Position numbers and translations under genes: made by a program. Below are positions 46,806 through 58,843 of a DNA stretch of 64,000 bases, piece by piece (the stretch's first letter is position 1; each line of letters starts with the position of its first letter). The notes under the pieces are model-generated. The model was not told the origin of the DNA. It made no database searches and saw only the letters and a list, made by a program, of their open reading frames with translations. This DNA comes from Ulva prolifera (taxonomy: Eukaryota > Chlorophyta > Ulvophyceae > Ulvales > Ulvaceae). The DNA is taken from positions 10,226,552-10,290,551 of the forward strand of contig CM041197.1 of NCBI GenBank assembly GCA_023078555.1. Reading direction: 5' to 3'.

Positions 46806-47202
46806 CTCATGCTTCCGCGCTGTGCATGCTTCCGCGCTGTGCATGCTGTCGCGCTGCGCATGCTTCCGCGCTGTGCATGCTGTCGCGCTGCGCATGCTTC
46901 TGTACGCGTGCTGTGCATGCTGTCGCGCTGTGCATGCTGTCGCGCTGCGCATGCTTCCGCGCTGCGTGCTGTGCATGCTGTCGCGCTGTGCATGCTGTCG
47001 CGCTGCGCATGCTTCCGCGCTGCGTGCTGCGCATGCTGTCGCGCTGTGCATGCTGTCGCGCTGCGCATGCTTCCGCGCTGCGTGCTGTGCATGCTGTCGC
47101 GCTGTGCATGCTGTCGCGCTGCGCATGCTTCCGCGCTGCGTGCTGCGCATGCTGTCGCGCTGTGCATGCTGTCGCGCTGCGCATGCTTCCGCGCTGCGTG
47201 CG
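46806..47202. repeat. GC-rich minisatellite with higher-order structure
   Basis: Built from a 17-bp word, GTGCATGCTGTCGCGCT, and variants (GCGCATGCTTCCGCGCT). Three 17-mers plus GCGTGCT form a 58-bp unit, repeated about four times. Successive units alternate between GTGCAT and GCGCAT at one position, so the true period is 116 bp. The array keeps reading frames open on both strands, which explains long frames here without genes. Confidence 0.88.
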
Positions 47203-49955
47203 CACCAGCGCACAGCGCGGTTGTGCGGGCGCGGCGGGTGCCGGAGTGTGGATCGGCGAGCTCCCCGACACCGCAAGGGGCTGCAGCACACACACTCATG
47301 ATCGACAGACTCCCACAACAGTGTGTGGTGCTGCAGTGACGTGACCCCCTTGACACGGCAGTGCCGTGGATCCAGTGTGGCTGCCCAAGGCCGTCACTGC
47401 TGCTGCTGAATTTTACACGAGTAGGTGTGAAGGTGTAACGAGGGAGGCTGCCACTCGAGTAGCGCTATCCATGCATCCCATCCTCATCAGTTGACAGGTA
47501 CTCCTCCCGGGTTGGCGCGTTGAGCTCAACAGGAGGACTAGTAGAGCTGTAGGCCCGATGCTGCCCGGAACTGCACCAACTTACGTGTCATGTTTGACTC
47601 GAAGTTCAAGTGCAACAGGGAGAACAGGCCAATCATGTTGCGGCATACAACAGTGCTGAGTCGTCTCGCCGCGATTCTACGGCTGCCAACCAGACACGAG
47701 ACCCAAAGATTCGACATTGCTTGATGTGCTCACGCCCGACAACCCAACACTGACACCTACAATGCCTCTACGATGCCCGGGCGGGCGGGCGCTGCTGCAG
47801 CTCCCTATGTTTCATGGACATGTGCAGCACGTCTGGCTGCCCGTTCCGAGACCCCGGAATTCGGTGTTTCCGCTAGGACCCATGGTATGTGGTGGAGATT
47901 TGCATCTATCCAAACAGAGAACAATTTGAGCACAGGTAGACACCAGCTAATCTGACTCTGACAGACAGGACACCCCGACTGGATTCCATCCCGTAAGCAT
48001 GATCAGAGTTCGTGCCACCTTGCCACGTGTAATTCTCTGATGTTCCTGCTGCACAACCGCGAAGGACAAGGAGGAAAGCAGGTGAACATCGTGAGGCACC
48101 AGGCCGCCTGGCGCCAGGCTGCTGTCGTGACATGGTCTCAAGAGAGCTGAAGGAGGTGGCTCAGCCGAATTTGCCACCTGGTACCAGGCAGCTCAGCCGA
48201 ATTTGTCAGAAGTCAGATGCAGCCATGGATGACGCTTGCATTGGTATCTCTGAGAGATGTACTGCACTTTGTGTCGTATAGATGAATTAGAAGAGGCAGG
48301 TAACACTAGAGACGCAGGTCACGGGGTGTGAGCTGGAATGCATGCTGGAGCCTCGCCACCTGTGTGTTTGAGGCATTTGTCCAGCGCGCTGCAGCGTGTG
48401 ACATATGGGGGAAGTGCTCGTGTTATGCGTGTTCGTCGAAGACTGTACAGAAGACACATGAGGACCTTTTAGGCTGCATCTCTATGCCGGACTGACCTGC
48501 TCTGACGTCACCGCACATTGATCATCTCGATTCCATTGGAGTCTTCCAGCCTGTCAGAGGTGGGAGGAGCGTTTATATGGGTCCTGGCGCGTTCTACAAC
48601 GATCGAGGACAAGACTAGGCTGTTGGATACAAGACGAGATTGCATTACGTACAGTAATCACAGCGACGCCAAAATAGATTTTCCTGAAGGCGTTTATGAC
48701 GAAGCATTGTTCGACCTCTAGCAGACGGGCGCAGGGACATCGTTGAGATCAGTGCAAGATCAGCCAAGGCGCACATGTTGGCGTTCAGACCCGGGCGGGC
48801 CCAATGTGTGCCTCCCGAAGAGAGCACGGCTGCAACTGCATAAATCAGACCCAAAAAGTTCTGTTCAAGTTGTGCGCGGATGTAGACGTCTACCAGTCTG
48901 CACACTGACGATCAGCTGAGCCGCTCGTAACAGGCACTTCAGCCACGCAGGAAGAGAGTCATCATCGTGTGCGAGTAGACTCGCCGGAGGCCACGAGGTG
49001 GCCGCGCGGAGGCAGATAAAACAGCCACGACGCTTCACGGTCACGTCCTTATCCACAATAGCGAGCAAGCTGCTGTGGGTTGATCTTCGCACTGCTCGTG
49101 ACACTGTGCGAGGAAGCGTGAGAGGCAGCGCTGGTCCGTCCTCATTACACGCATTCACGCTGACGACTATCCGGAGAGTCTGCTGCCTCCAGACTACTGG
49201 TGTATCACACGTCGCAGAACATGCACCCGCCCCAGCGCTACTTCCGTTCAGTGTTCCTGGACATGGCTTCGGAACAGCTGTGGCCATCGATGCCCTGGGA
49301 CATGCAATTGGAAACAACTAAAGTAGGCTGAATACTTGCTATGAGGTATCAACTACGACCTGTTTAGGACCGGTGGCATACCTCGTCACGCTGATGCTAA
49401 GCTCGCACACAAAACGACGCACAAGCAGACATCGCTGATGAGAACATTCTTCGCACCTGCACCAGAATAGAAAGTCTCAGTCCATTGTTCCGTTCCGTGG
49501 ACAGCTCATCAGCTCTGATGTCGTGTGCCGCTATGGAGCAGGAGCACCAGGCAAAGATGCGGGACAAGCCGGGGCTTATGTGCAGCTCAATGCAATGCGA
49601 TGCGACATCATGTGGACAGCATGCTGCTCCCTAGAAGATGTGTCAGTCCATCTGATGGTCAGGCGTACAGCAGGCACTTCTTAAATTTGTTTTAGGATCC
49701 TGTAGATTTGCGGAGCGAGTCCCGATGACGAGCAGCTCTGGCGGTGTCGACAAGTGTCGTGAGCCCGGCCCGATGCGCGATAGCATGACCTCGAGACCTG
49801 AGGCACTTCTGGGTGGCGAGGCTCCGTCGTTGATCAGTTAGACCTACTGGAGATGCATGTTGCAGCAGTCGTGGCGAATCAGCTTCCATTTTGATCCGCA
49901 GTCCCACAAAGTATCGTTTTCTGTATGCGCTCTCGTCCGCCAAGGTAGATCCACA
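47203..49955. other. Gap: 2.7 kb, doubtful frames only
   Basis: 48.5-48.7 kb (+) and 48.9-49.3 kb (both strands) contain frames of 65-150 codons. The two strands of 48865-49321 are equally plausible, so I call neither. No repeat family recognised. Confidence 0.3.
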
Positions 49956-52900
49956 ATGGCGGAGAAAAGCATAGATAGGCTCTCTGCCCAGCTCAGAGAT
50001 CTTGTCATGGAAGATCGTGATGAGAGACTGGCCCGGCACTGCATGTCCGTGACGCAAGCCTTGTTGACATGCCCAGAACACCTCAAGGGAGTGACGTTTA
50101 AGTGCAACGGAGACGTTGTTCTAGCAGCTCACAAGTTTATACTGGGAATCCAGACGCCGTGCGATTCCCATCCGCCTGTTGTGGTGTGGTGATCGTCTGG
50201 ATCGGAGTGGTACCGTCGCGTACGACAAACATGGAAGAGCATCTACGAAAAAATCAGGCAGTGGTCATCATTCTCGAGATGGTGCTTGTAATGTTCCATG
50301 TTTCCGCTGCTCCGGTGTCGGTGAACTCTTCTACCTACGGAGCCGCATCGTCACAGACAGAGCTTTATCCCGCGCAACGCTAAATAGATGGGCGTGAGTG
50401 TTGACTGATTCGTTACAGCTACGCGTGCTGTGTGCCCCGAATTCTTGTTCGGGAGCGAGCTTCCACCTGGATGCTCATGGGCGACCTGACGCAGCCGCGC
50501 ATGTAAGCTTTGCGAAAGCTTTGCACTTTTGACATTGACTGTACCAAGTAGTGTCATGTGAGCTGTAGCGCATGTTGCAGCTCACTGCGCATCCAGCAGT
50601 AGCGATCAGGCAGGAAGTGGTAACCACGGCACCGACCGCCCTTCCAATCGCCGCGCATACTGATACCTCTTCATGTGCATTTTGTCTGACTTCACGGCGG
50701 AGTATGTAGAACAGCTGTTCTGGTGTGAGTTTGAGAACGCTGAAGCTGACAATGCCAGCATACCAGTCTTCGCCTTCACACCGGCTGCTATCTATTCTCA
50801 TGCGCTGTGCCATCAAAGCAACGGCGCCGTTCCATCCTGCTGAGCACCTTGACATGTACCTGTGTGCTGATTCACGAAGCGATCATACTGAATGCGTCGT
50901 CTCGGGGGGCAGTCCGCCATCAAGACCGCGCCTTCCATGCCCTCCACTGCCATTGGAGGCCGAACCATACTCCACGCCACCGTATATGCCACTTCAGCTG
51001 CACAGCTGCTGTTTTCCAGACTAGACAAATTCACGGTATCTGTGCACATGGCGGATCCAACACTGCGTCTAGAATCGTTTATCTACATAGTGTCCTTGAT
51101 AGTGTGGGAGTGTGCGTATCTCACCTCCATCTGTTGTAGCCATCTGGGAAGCACCACGTGGAGCATGCCTGGCGTTCACGAATCGTAGATTACCGTGCTC
51201 CATAGCCGCTTCAGCAAGTGGCTAGGCTGCTTTGTTTTCGCATTGCACACGGCGGCGTCCCGCCGATCGCTACCGCGGGGGGCCGCCCTCCCTCTTGTCC
51301 ACTGGAGTCAAAACCTGCTCCAACCAGCCACAGCGAGCACTGCTGCCGCCAGTCACTGGTGCCACACGTTTAGCAGCCTGGTCCTGCCTCAGGCTGCCCC
51401 GAGTCGCCCGTGCACGGTGAGATTGTAGCCCTGCAGATCTCCGTATGTTTTCTGCAGCTCCACAAGCCTGTGGCACCCCTGGTGTGCAACCGCAGCTGAT
51501 TCTGCCGCTAACGCACAGTGCATGACCAGGATGCTGATACGCTGCCACCATGTGCATGGCGTGATGCTGCCGCGTTTGCAGAATGCATGGCCAGAATTCC
51601 GCCATGCTGACGCAGTGCATGCTGTGGCGCAGTGCATGACCAGGGCGCTTGCGTTTTGCCGTGGCCCCAGCAGAGCCGAGCGGCAGCCTTGCTCACAGCA
51701 GTACAGCTGCCGCCACGCCGTCCCCACAGTGCGCAATAGGTGCCAGCATGCACCGGTAGAACACAGACCACCTCCGGCGCGTCCGCGATGCGGCCCTGCC
51801 AATCCCGTGCCCTGCCGATCCTTACCTGTGCCCATGCAAGCGCCGGGCACGGCTACGCCTGAAGCCACATGTGCACCCCCCCGGCCCCACCGCGCTGTGC
51901 TGTGCTGTGTGTAGGTACTACCGGCACACACTGTACAAGGAGGGAGTCATGAACATCGATGCCAACTCCCTCATGAACAAGCAGTACCCCTTCTGGGCGT
52001 CTCCAGCGTGCTTCCGCTACCTCATGCAGTACCTCTATACTGGTGTCATCCCCGGTGCGCCCCCTCGCTGCCCTCCTGCCCCCCTGCCCGCCCTCTCGCC
52101 CCCTCGCCCCTCCCCTTGCCCTTGCGCTTCCTCGCCCGCCCGCTTCCCTGGCCCCTCACACCCGCGCTCCAGCCTCCCCCCACCCCCGTTGTTGTGAGCA
52201 CCCATGTGAGCATCGATACAAACTTCCCAATCAATCCCGATCGCCGTCCCACGTGACCGTAGCCACCACTTCCTGATGTGCACAGCCGCTTCGTCAGTCC
52301 CAGTGCCGAAATGCACTCGCATCGGGGTGTACTTGGCGGGGGTGTACTTGGTCAAGCTCACGTGAGCTTCCGCCCGCATCCAGCCCAGGGGGCCCGCCAC
52401 CTGCGGCTCAGGCGCAGCCCCCATGCTTCACAGAATACACGGCAGAGCCACGTGTCACACATGTGTCCAATGCATGCTCCATAGAGCACAGCCCCAGGCT
52501 GATTCCACCGGAGCTTGTGTGCCCAGTTGCGCGTCTTCCATGGTTCTGCGTGTGCGTACGCTCCCGCTGCGCCTGCTGCGTGACATGATGCGGATGTTTT
52601 TTTTTTTCTGTCCGCTTCTGGCAGCTGCACTATGACCTTGCGGTGACGGCCATATTTTGATTTTGCTGCGGTGCAGAGCTGGAGGAGGCGGGCACGAGCA
52701 TCGACAGCCGGCGGGAGATCGTGTACGAGCTCCTCGGCTTTGCGCTGCAGCCGCGCAAGAGTGGCTTGGGTGGCGTGGATGAGTACCTCGTCGGCAAGCT
52801 CTGCAGCGACAAGCCCCTCACGATCAAGGACGCAATGCTGCGGCTGTGCAAGGGCATGGCCAATTCCATCCAGGCACGCCTCCCTCGCCCGTTGCGCGCG

Positions 52901-55213
52901 TCGGGCTTGTCTGCCCACGTGCTTGAAAACCCTGGAGCTGCAGTCCAGCTTCACGCGGCTCTCCGCGCAGGTCCAGCAGTGACCGGATCGAGTCGCGGCT
53001 GGCTGACGTCTGGTGTGCGATGAGAGTCTGGTTGGACACGTGTATGCGGGGATGTGCTGCGCCAGGTTTCGTTCACTGTGGCTCGGATTCAACCGCCCGG
53101 CGAGCTCCGGTGGTGTGCTGATGGCGGGTCACCAGCGCCACAGGGGCAGACCCTTTCGTCTCTGGAGGGTCTGTGTCCAGTGCATGCAGTCGAGTGTCCG
53201 GCTGCCGCACTGGTGTGTTGCGCTGACAGACGCACGGACACGATCCCGATGTACAACAGCAGGCTGACGCCCTGGCACACACTGACGGCGAGTGTGCGCA
53301 TGCATGCGCGCGGCCGTGTGTGGCGATGCTGCTGTACCTGAGCGCCATGCACGTGCCCGAGCTGCTGTGCCTGCGTCCACCGGTGGCGGTGGCGTTGGTG
53401 TTTCTCTGCCCGTGCGTGGTTCCGTGGCAGTGCCACCTGCCTACCCGCGTACTCTGGCCTTGTACCACAATTTGACTATTGAGCAGTACTGATTCATGTA
53501 TTGATCAGAATAGCACCACTATAGGACCCCTTCTAAATCAGATTTCCCGATCCCGTGGATGTTCTGACGGCTGGGTGTCCGAGTGCAGCCGATCGTGGAT
53601 GCGATGCGGGACGTCATCCCCACGCTGCCCTTCACCGTCGACTGCTTCCGCGTCGCCGACCTCAACACCGACGTCGTGGAGCTCGTGCTGCGGGACGTGC
53701 CGCTCGCGGCCTCTGAGCTCGACGTCTGCCGCGCCGTGCACAGCTGGGCACAGGAGTTCTTCGGCATGGACAGCGACGACGACCCCGATGACGGCACCTC
53801 CTCCGACAACCTCTTCCTGCTGCCGCAGGACGACCAGCGCATCCTGCAGTACATCGACCTGCGCTGCGTCAACCCTAACGACATCCGCGAGGTGCGGTCC
53901 GCCCTCACGCCGCTGGTGCATGTATATCATGCATTCGTGTGTGCCGCTGCGGCCCGCCCCCGCGCTGCCGGTGCCTGTATATCATGCATTCGTGTGTGCC
54001 GCTGCGGCCCGCCCCCCGCGCTACCGGTGCCTGTATATCATGCATTCGTGTGTGCCGCTGCGGCCCGCCCCCGCGCTGCCGGTGCCTGTATATCATGCAT
54101 TCGTGTGTGCCGCTGCGGCCCGCCCCCGCGCTGCCGGTGCCTGTATATCATGCATTCGTGTGTGCCGCTGCGGCCCGCCCCCGCGCTGCCGGTGCCTGTA
54201 TATCATGCATTCGTGTGTGCCGCTGCGGCCCGCCCCCCGCGCTGCCGGTGCCTGTATATCATGCATTCGTGTGTGCCGCTGCGGCCCGCCCCCGCGCTGC
54301 CGGTGCCTGTATATCATGCATTCGTGTGTGCCGCTGCGGCCCGCCCCCGCGCTGCCGGTGCCTGTATATCATGCATTCGTGTGTGCCGCTGCGGCCCGCC
54401 CCCGCGCTGCCGGTGCCTGTATATCATGAATTCGTGTGTGCTGCCGCCGCTGAGGGCACCCAGCCGCCGGTGCCTGTGAGAAAAATAAGACTCACCTTGT
54501 TGCATGCATGAGCCGTAGCTCCCACCCTGCCGTGTGTGCCTGTTCATCAAGGTGCACCCGGACGCCCCGCTGCACAGCGAGGTGCGTGCGTACCCTGCCG
54601 TGTGCGCCTGTACGTTCAGATGTGCCGTTCGGATGTGCCGTTCGGATGTGCCTGCGCACCCCCGCCGCCAGGGCAGTGCTGAGGGCAGCGCTGACCAGGC
54701 TCGCGGCTGGTGCCTGTGTCTTGTTGCGTACGTCCGGCGTTGGGGGGCCTGGACGGAGTGCGTGCGCGATGTGACCGTGCGGCTTCCACGCAGCGCGGCA
54801 CAGCTTGTTGTGCAAGGCGCGGGATGCGCGGTGGGTGACGGGCATGTCGTGGGTGTGACAAAAGCGTCCTGCACTGCATGTGCCATGTTATGCATGCTCG
54901 TGGTGCATTCATGCAGGGTCTGAGAAATGGTCATGGGTTGCAGCGTACCTGCCAGGTGACGCGTGGATGACAGTGTGGTCCTGTGGCTGCTCAGTTCTGC
55001 CGTCCGTGTGTGCCATATGCATCCGTCACATGCATGCATATGCTGCAGGTCGTGGTGCCGATGCGGCTGTTCCCGCGCAAGGCGATCATCGAGGCGCAGC
55101 GCTCGCACGCGATCCACAAGACGGGGGGCCTCGAGTCGCGCCGCAACACCGCCCGCGGCCAAGACCGCCCGGGCGGCAACACAGTCATCACCACCCCCAG
55201 CCAGCAGGGCTAG
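49956..55213 (+). CDS. BTB-BACK domain protein, six exons
   Basis: Exons 49956-50158, 51915-52054, 52677-52873, 53589-53915, 54552-54581 and 55049-55213; phases 2, 1, 0, 0, 0 close, giving 353 residues. BTB: LKGVTFKCNGDVVLAAHKFI (about 43-62, with the conserved His-Lys) to YLMQYLYTGVIPE (about 115). BACK: from about 118, with PFTVDCFRVADLNTDVVELV, ASELDVCRAVHSWAQEFF and YIDLRCVNPNDIREV, reaching VHPDAPLHSE, which is the whole 30-nt fifth exon. The tail PMRLFPRKAIIEAQRSH ends in a Gly/Arg/Gln-rich segment. No Kelch repeats follow. BTB-BACK proteins are typically Cullin-3 ubiquitin-ligase adaptors. The third intron appears to start GCACGC after ATCCAG (GC-AG); a GTGCTT donor at 52919 would instead add 15 codons. 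Intron 4 carries a minisatellite. Confidence 0.85.
53919..54470. repeat. Ten-copy 55-bp minisatellite in BTB-BACK intron 4
   Basis: Units of 55 or 56 bp begin GTGCCTGTATATCATGCATT and continue CGTGTGTGCCGCTGCGGCCC to GCGCTGCCG; the 55/56 difference is one C in a C-run. The first unit begins at the exon-4 splice donor (GTGCAT) and the last is diverged (ATGAATTC). Confidence 0.92.
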
Positions 55214-56929
55214 ACACCCCGAACGAGATCCCACGGCCACGTACAGCCCCACAGCATGGGGTCGGCGCCGGCGCGGCGTGCCGGCACCCTGACACGTCCT
55301 TCAAGCCGCGGCGAATTCTTTCTCCTAGGGGGACGATCTGCGGGGCGAGTGTTGTGGCGTTGTCTGCGCCGCGCGCTTACGGCGGAGTCCTTGGTCGACA
55401 CGGCCGTTTGGTGGCGGCGCGATCGGGCTGGCGATGGTGTAGGAGCGGTGCGTGTCCGCAATGATTATGCGGACGCCATGGTACGGGTTCGTTGGTTGGG
55501 TGGTGGGGTGATCGTGTAAATGGGCGGCCGGTTGGGAGCTCCGCGGCCCTCCAAGTTTGCGCGTGTGAGGCCAGCGTGGGGTTGGGAATATGTGATGGAG
55601 GTGAATGATGTAAGAGGGCGAGTAGGGGAGGGCATCGTTGGGGCACATGTATGCAGGGATGTGCGAAGAAGGGGTTGATGGAGCACCTCAGGGAGTGGTT
55701 GCAGAGCACGGCGCGGCGGCGCGTGCATGCGGTCCCGCAATATGTGTTCTTGTGCTGAGATGCCATCCCCAAGCGGCCGGCCGGTTGGCCTCGCCGCCGT
55801 TGCAGACGTGGAGCTGATTGTGTTCCATGACATTAGGGCGGCTGGGGGGGGAGGGGCGGGGTGGGGGGTCGGCCACAGGTGCGTCAGGCCCGTGTGTGTC
55901 CCATAGAGCAAGCTTTTCATTGCGTTGTGGAGTGTGGGGATGTTTACAGCCTCGCGTGGCTGCAGAGGTATGTCGGCATGTTGAACAGAGATGACACATA
56001 GAATGCAGCATGTGATTCGAGATGCACAGTCGGCGCTCGGTCCAGCCCGGTTCGTGTGGACAATGTTGACTGTTTGATCAAGATGCGAGGCTGTACCGCT
56101 GCCGAAGAGGTCGAATCCCCGATCCAGGGGGTGACCGCGTCAATGTCGCCATGGTGTTAAATGTGTGTTGTGTTATTGACAGTCGAACACGTCCTGTGAT
56201 CAGCTCTGTTTCCAGTGGAATGCTGATGGAGTGGCATGCTGTATGCGTTGGGCGATGCGGAAGCCAAAATAGGCTAGGCTTGTCTGCTGCGCAGCGCCGT
56301 GTGACTACCCGTGGGGTCGCTTTGCAGCATTTCCAGGGCTGCCACCCACAAATTAGACCTGAATATTTGGAATCATTGCATATGATCGGGCCCAATGACC
56401 CAGCGCTGGTGGCTGCGCAGGCCCTTGCCAAGCTGTCCCCGATTGGTATCCACCACGCCTGCCGGACATCGCAGGTGTACAGCCGGGCTTCAGGGACCGG
56501 CGTGCTTCTCGCTGGCGTGCTGCATCATCCAGCAATTGCAACGGCCGTGCTCCTTCGGTACAGCATGCTTGCGAGCGTTCTGGCTGGACGGTATTGAACC
56601 GCGGCCATGCATAGCAGATATGCGGCGTGCACTCGATGCGTGATCGATGTATGCATCAACTCACGCGGCATCAGACCTGATGGCCATGCTGCGTCCACAT
56701 TGCTTGAGCCCGGGTGCGCTACAGGGGGCCGCAGGTGCTGCATGTAGTCCATGCAATGGACTTGCGGTTCGGAGGGTGTCAGGTCCAACCAGAGCCTTGC
56801 AATCCGCTGACCGGTGTCAGAAATGAAAATCATATGTGGTAGGCGAGGGACGCCTGAGCTGGCCTTGTGCGATCTGCTGCCAGTCGACTGTGATGAGCTC
56901 GGCATGTGGCATGGGCGAGCGGCCTGCAG
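55214..56929. other. Gap: 3' flank of the BTB-BACK gene and repeats
   Basis: TGTAA at 55516-55520 could be its polyadenylation signal. The block at about 56320-56420 (TTGCAGCATTTCCAGGGCTG) is a diverged copy of 897-985 inside SSADH intron 5. No gene recognised. Confidence 0.35.
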
Positions 56930-57030
56930 GCAACATGGACGGTACCCCGGCACTGAAGATGCCACACACTCGGTTTCAGGAGGTCGTGGCTTCGATTCTG
57001 CGTGACACATGTGTTTGATTCTGCGTGACA
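56930..57030 (+). repeat. tRNA-derived SINE fragment (plus)
   Basis: GGTTTCAGGAGGTCGTGGCT then TCGATTCTGCGTGAC matches the B-box region of the SINE at 3952-4205, here on the plus strand. TTGATTCTGCGTGACA is then repeated. Confidence 0.45.
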
Positions 57031-57146
57031 ACCCACACATCGTGCTGACCACACATTTCCATGGCCTCTGAGAGACCATCTCGGCCACACATGTTGCCCT
57101 GGCGGTGCTACCCGCCCCTCTCCGGCTTTGTCCTTGTAACCCACAC
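57030..57146 (+). mobile_element. Family-A LINE tail, 99 bp, with 9-bp TSD
   Basis: AACCCACAC at 57030-57038 and 57138-57146 flanks an insert ending GGCGGTGCTACCCGCCCCTC then TCCGGCTTTGTCCTTGT. Confidence 0.65.
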
Positions 57147-57349
57147 GCATGTGAGCTCTGACATCTACACTGTTTCAGGATACGGCTCGGTAAACTCAGA
57201 TTTTGCTTTACTGTTGAGCTCCTGTACTAGTGCCTTGCCTCGCGATCACTCCGAGTGAGAGAGAGTCAGCCGTCTCAGCATCTCACTCTGGGCCATGCAC
57301 TGATCCGAACATGGACTGCACAACTGCATGGGTGTGCGGTTCCCGTGTT

Positions 57350-57396
57350 TGTGGCCTGCGTTGCTACCTGCCTCGCTGGCTTCGTCCTTGTAACAC
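57350..57396 (+). mobile_element. Family-A 3' end, no TSD found
   Basis: TGCGTTGCTACCTGCCTCGC then TGGCTTCGTCCTTGTAA. Confidence 0.5.
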
Positions 57397-57513
57397 AACG
57401 CAGAGCTGATTCATCCAGCATGGTAGCTGTGTCGCGAAATGGTGTGGGCTTGCGGTGGCTGGGATGTTCAAAGGTAGCTACAGGTGCTATCGGTGGTACA
57501 TCGGAGTGCTGTG

Positions 57514-58251
57514 ACACTGCTGTAGATGGACGCTTTGTCGTGCATGCGCAGTGGCGCGCCAGGTGCGCGCCGCAGCGCTGCTGATGGCACGTCACGCGGG
57601 CAAGGCAGTTTTGGCGGGACTCACAGTCCCGTCTGATAACCTCTCGCCGCTTACAGGCCATCTGGCCTGAGCGGTGGGGTGCCCCTCGGGGGCCCCGCCC
57701 GCTTGACGCCACCACCCGATGGCCTCTGACTCGAGCTGGGCCGGGTCCGCTGGGCGTGCGGAATGCCCTCGTTGGCATGTGCAGGGACTGCGGAGATGGC
57801 CTGGGCGCTGCTGTATCGTCTTCAAGTTGGGTGCGGTGCGGCGAGGGCGGGCGGGGCTGCGCGGCGGTGTGTCGGGCTGGCGTGGTGTGCTGTGGCTCGG
57901 GGGGTGGGGTGGGGTGGGGTTTGGGGCTGGGGCGGCCCCCGGCCATCGGGCGGCCGGGATGGGCGGCCTCGGGCAGCAGAGTGTTGGGCGCGGCCCTGTC
58001 GTGCGGCTGCGGGCGTTGCGGTGTTGGGGGTTGTGATGTTGTGTGTGGGCCGTGGGTGTGTGGATGTGTGGGTGTGTGCTTGGCGGTCTCCGGGTCTGTG
58101 TCGTTTGCTGCGCGCATGTTTTTCTGGGCGTGGTGGGTGTTGCGTGTGTGGGTGTCTGGGTCTTTGCTTCGTCTGCTTGCATCTTTCGCGGTACTGCCCG
58201 CCTAGCTGCCTTTGTCCAGCTCTTTGTCCTTGTAACACTGCTGTAGATGGA
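57514..58251 (+). mobile_element. Family-A LINE fragment, 704 bp, uninterrupted, with 17-bp TSD
   Basis: ACACTGCTGTAGATGGA at 57514-57530 and 58235-58251 is exact. From 57533 the insert encodes the ORF end: LCRACAVARQVRAAALLMAR then HAGKAVLAGLTVPSDNLSPL, TGHLA and a stop at 57668-57670. A G/T-rich 3' region of about 560 bp follows, ending CTTTGTCCTTGTA. This is the best reference copy for the 3' region. Confidence 0.88.
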
Positions 58252-58843
58252 ATACACGGGTATTGCAGGTGGTGTGGAAGGTGCCATTGCAATGGAACTC
58301 TGTGTCCAATCCATTCTGGCTGCTGCAGAACCAAAGAGTGACAGTCTGCAGAAGTGTGTTACTTGGATGATATGGCGAGGCGGGCAGCACAGCAAAAAGC
58401 AGCATGCAGGTCTGCAGAAGTGTCGGCTGAAGTTGCACCTGGGCGGGGGAACGATGATTCACGAGTCTCAACTTGTGAGACACGTCAGTATGCGACAACG
58501 GCACATGTCAATCAGAGTCACGCTATGTACACCAATGATAGCACAGCCGGTGGAGCTGCAGGGGGAACTGTGTGGACTGCCTCACCACCTGGGCTGGACC
58601 ACCTTGCCTGTCTTGCAAGTCAAAGAACGAGCCTAAAGCACACAGCTCCGCTGCTGTGACTGCAAGGTCGTACACTGGGCACGCCAGAAGGCTCAAGGTA
58701 CAGGGAAGGTCTGCTGGCCTCTCTGGTGTGTAATACCGTACACTGTACGGCGTACAGATGTCTGATTGTTGTCCGGGAATCAACGGAAGAGCAGAAACTG
58801 CTGAAGCTATCGCAATGATGCCACTTTCTAAGCGTGCTGGTGA

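Noticed and set aside
46604..47356. Five overlapping frames of 160-246 codons on both strands
   Set aside because: All are translations of the 17-bp/58-bp minisatellite.
48865..49321. Frames of about 150 (minus) and 108 (plus) codons over the same bases
   Set aside because: Neither strand has a domain or a splice partner, and I cannot choose between them.
53919..54470. CRISPR-like regular repeats
   Set aside because: The units are head-to-tail with no unique spacers, and the context is a eukaryotic intron.
53479..54511. Long frames on both strands with repeated VYHAFVCAAAARP-like peptides
   Set aside because: They read through the 55-bp minisatellite in BTB-BACK intron 4. Only the part before 53916 is exon.
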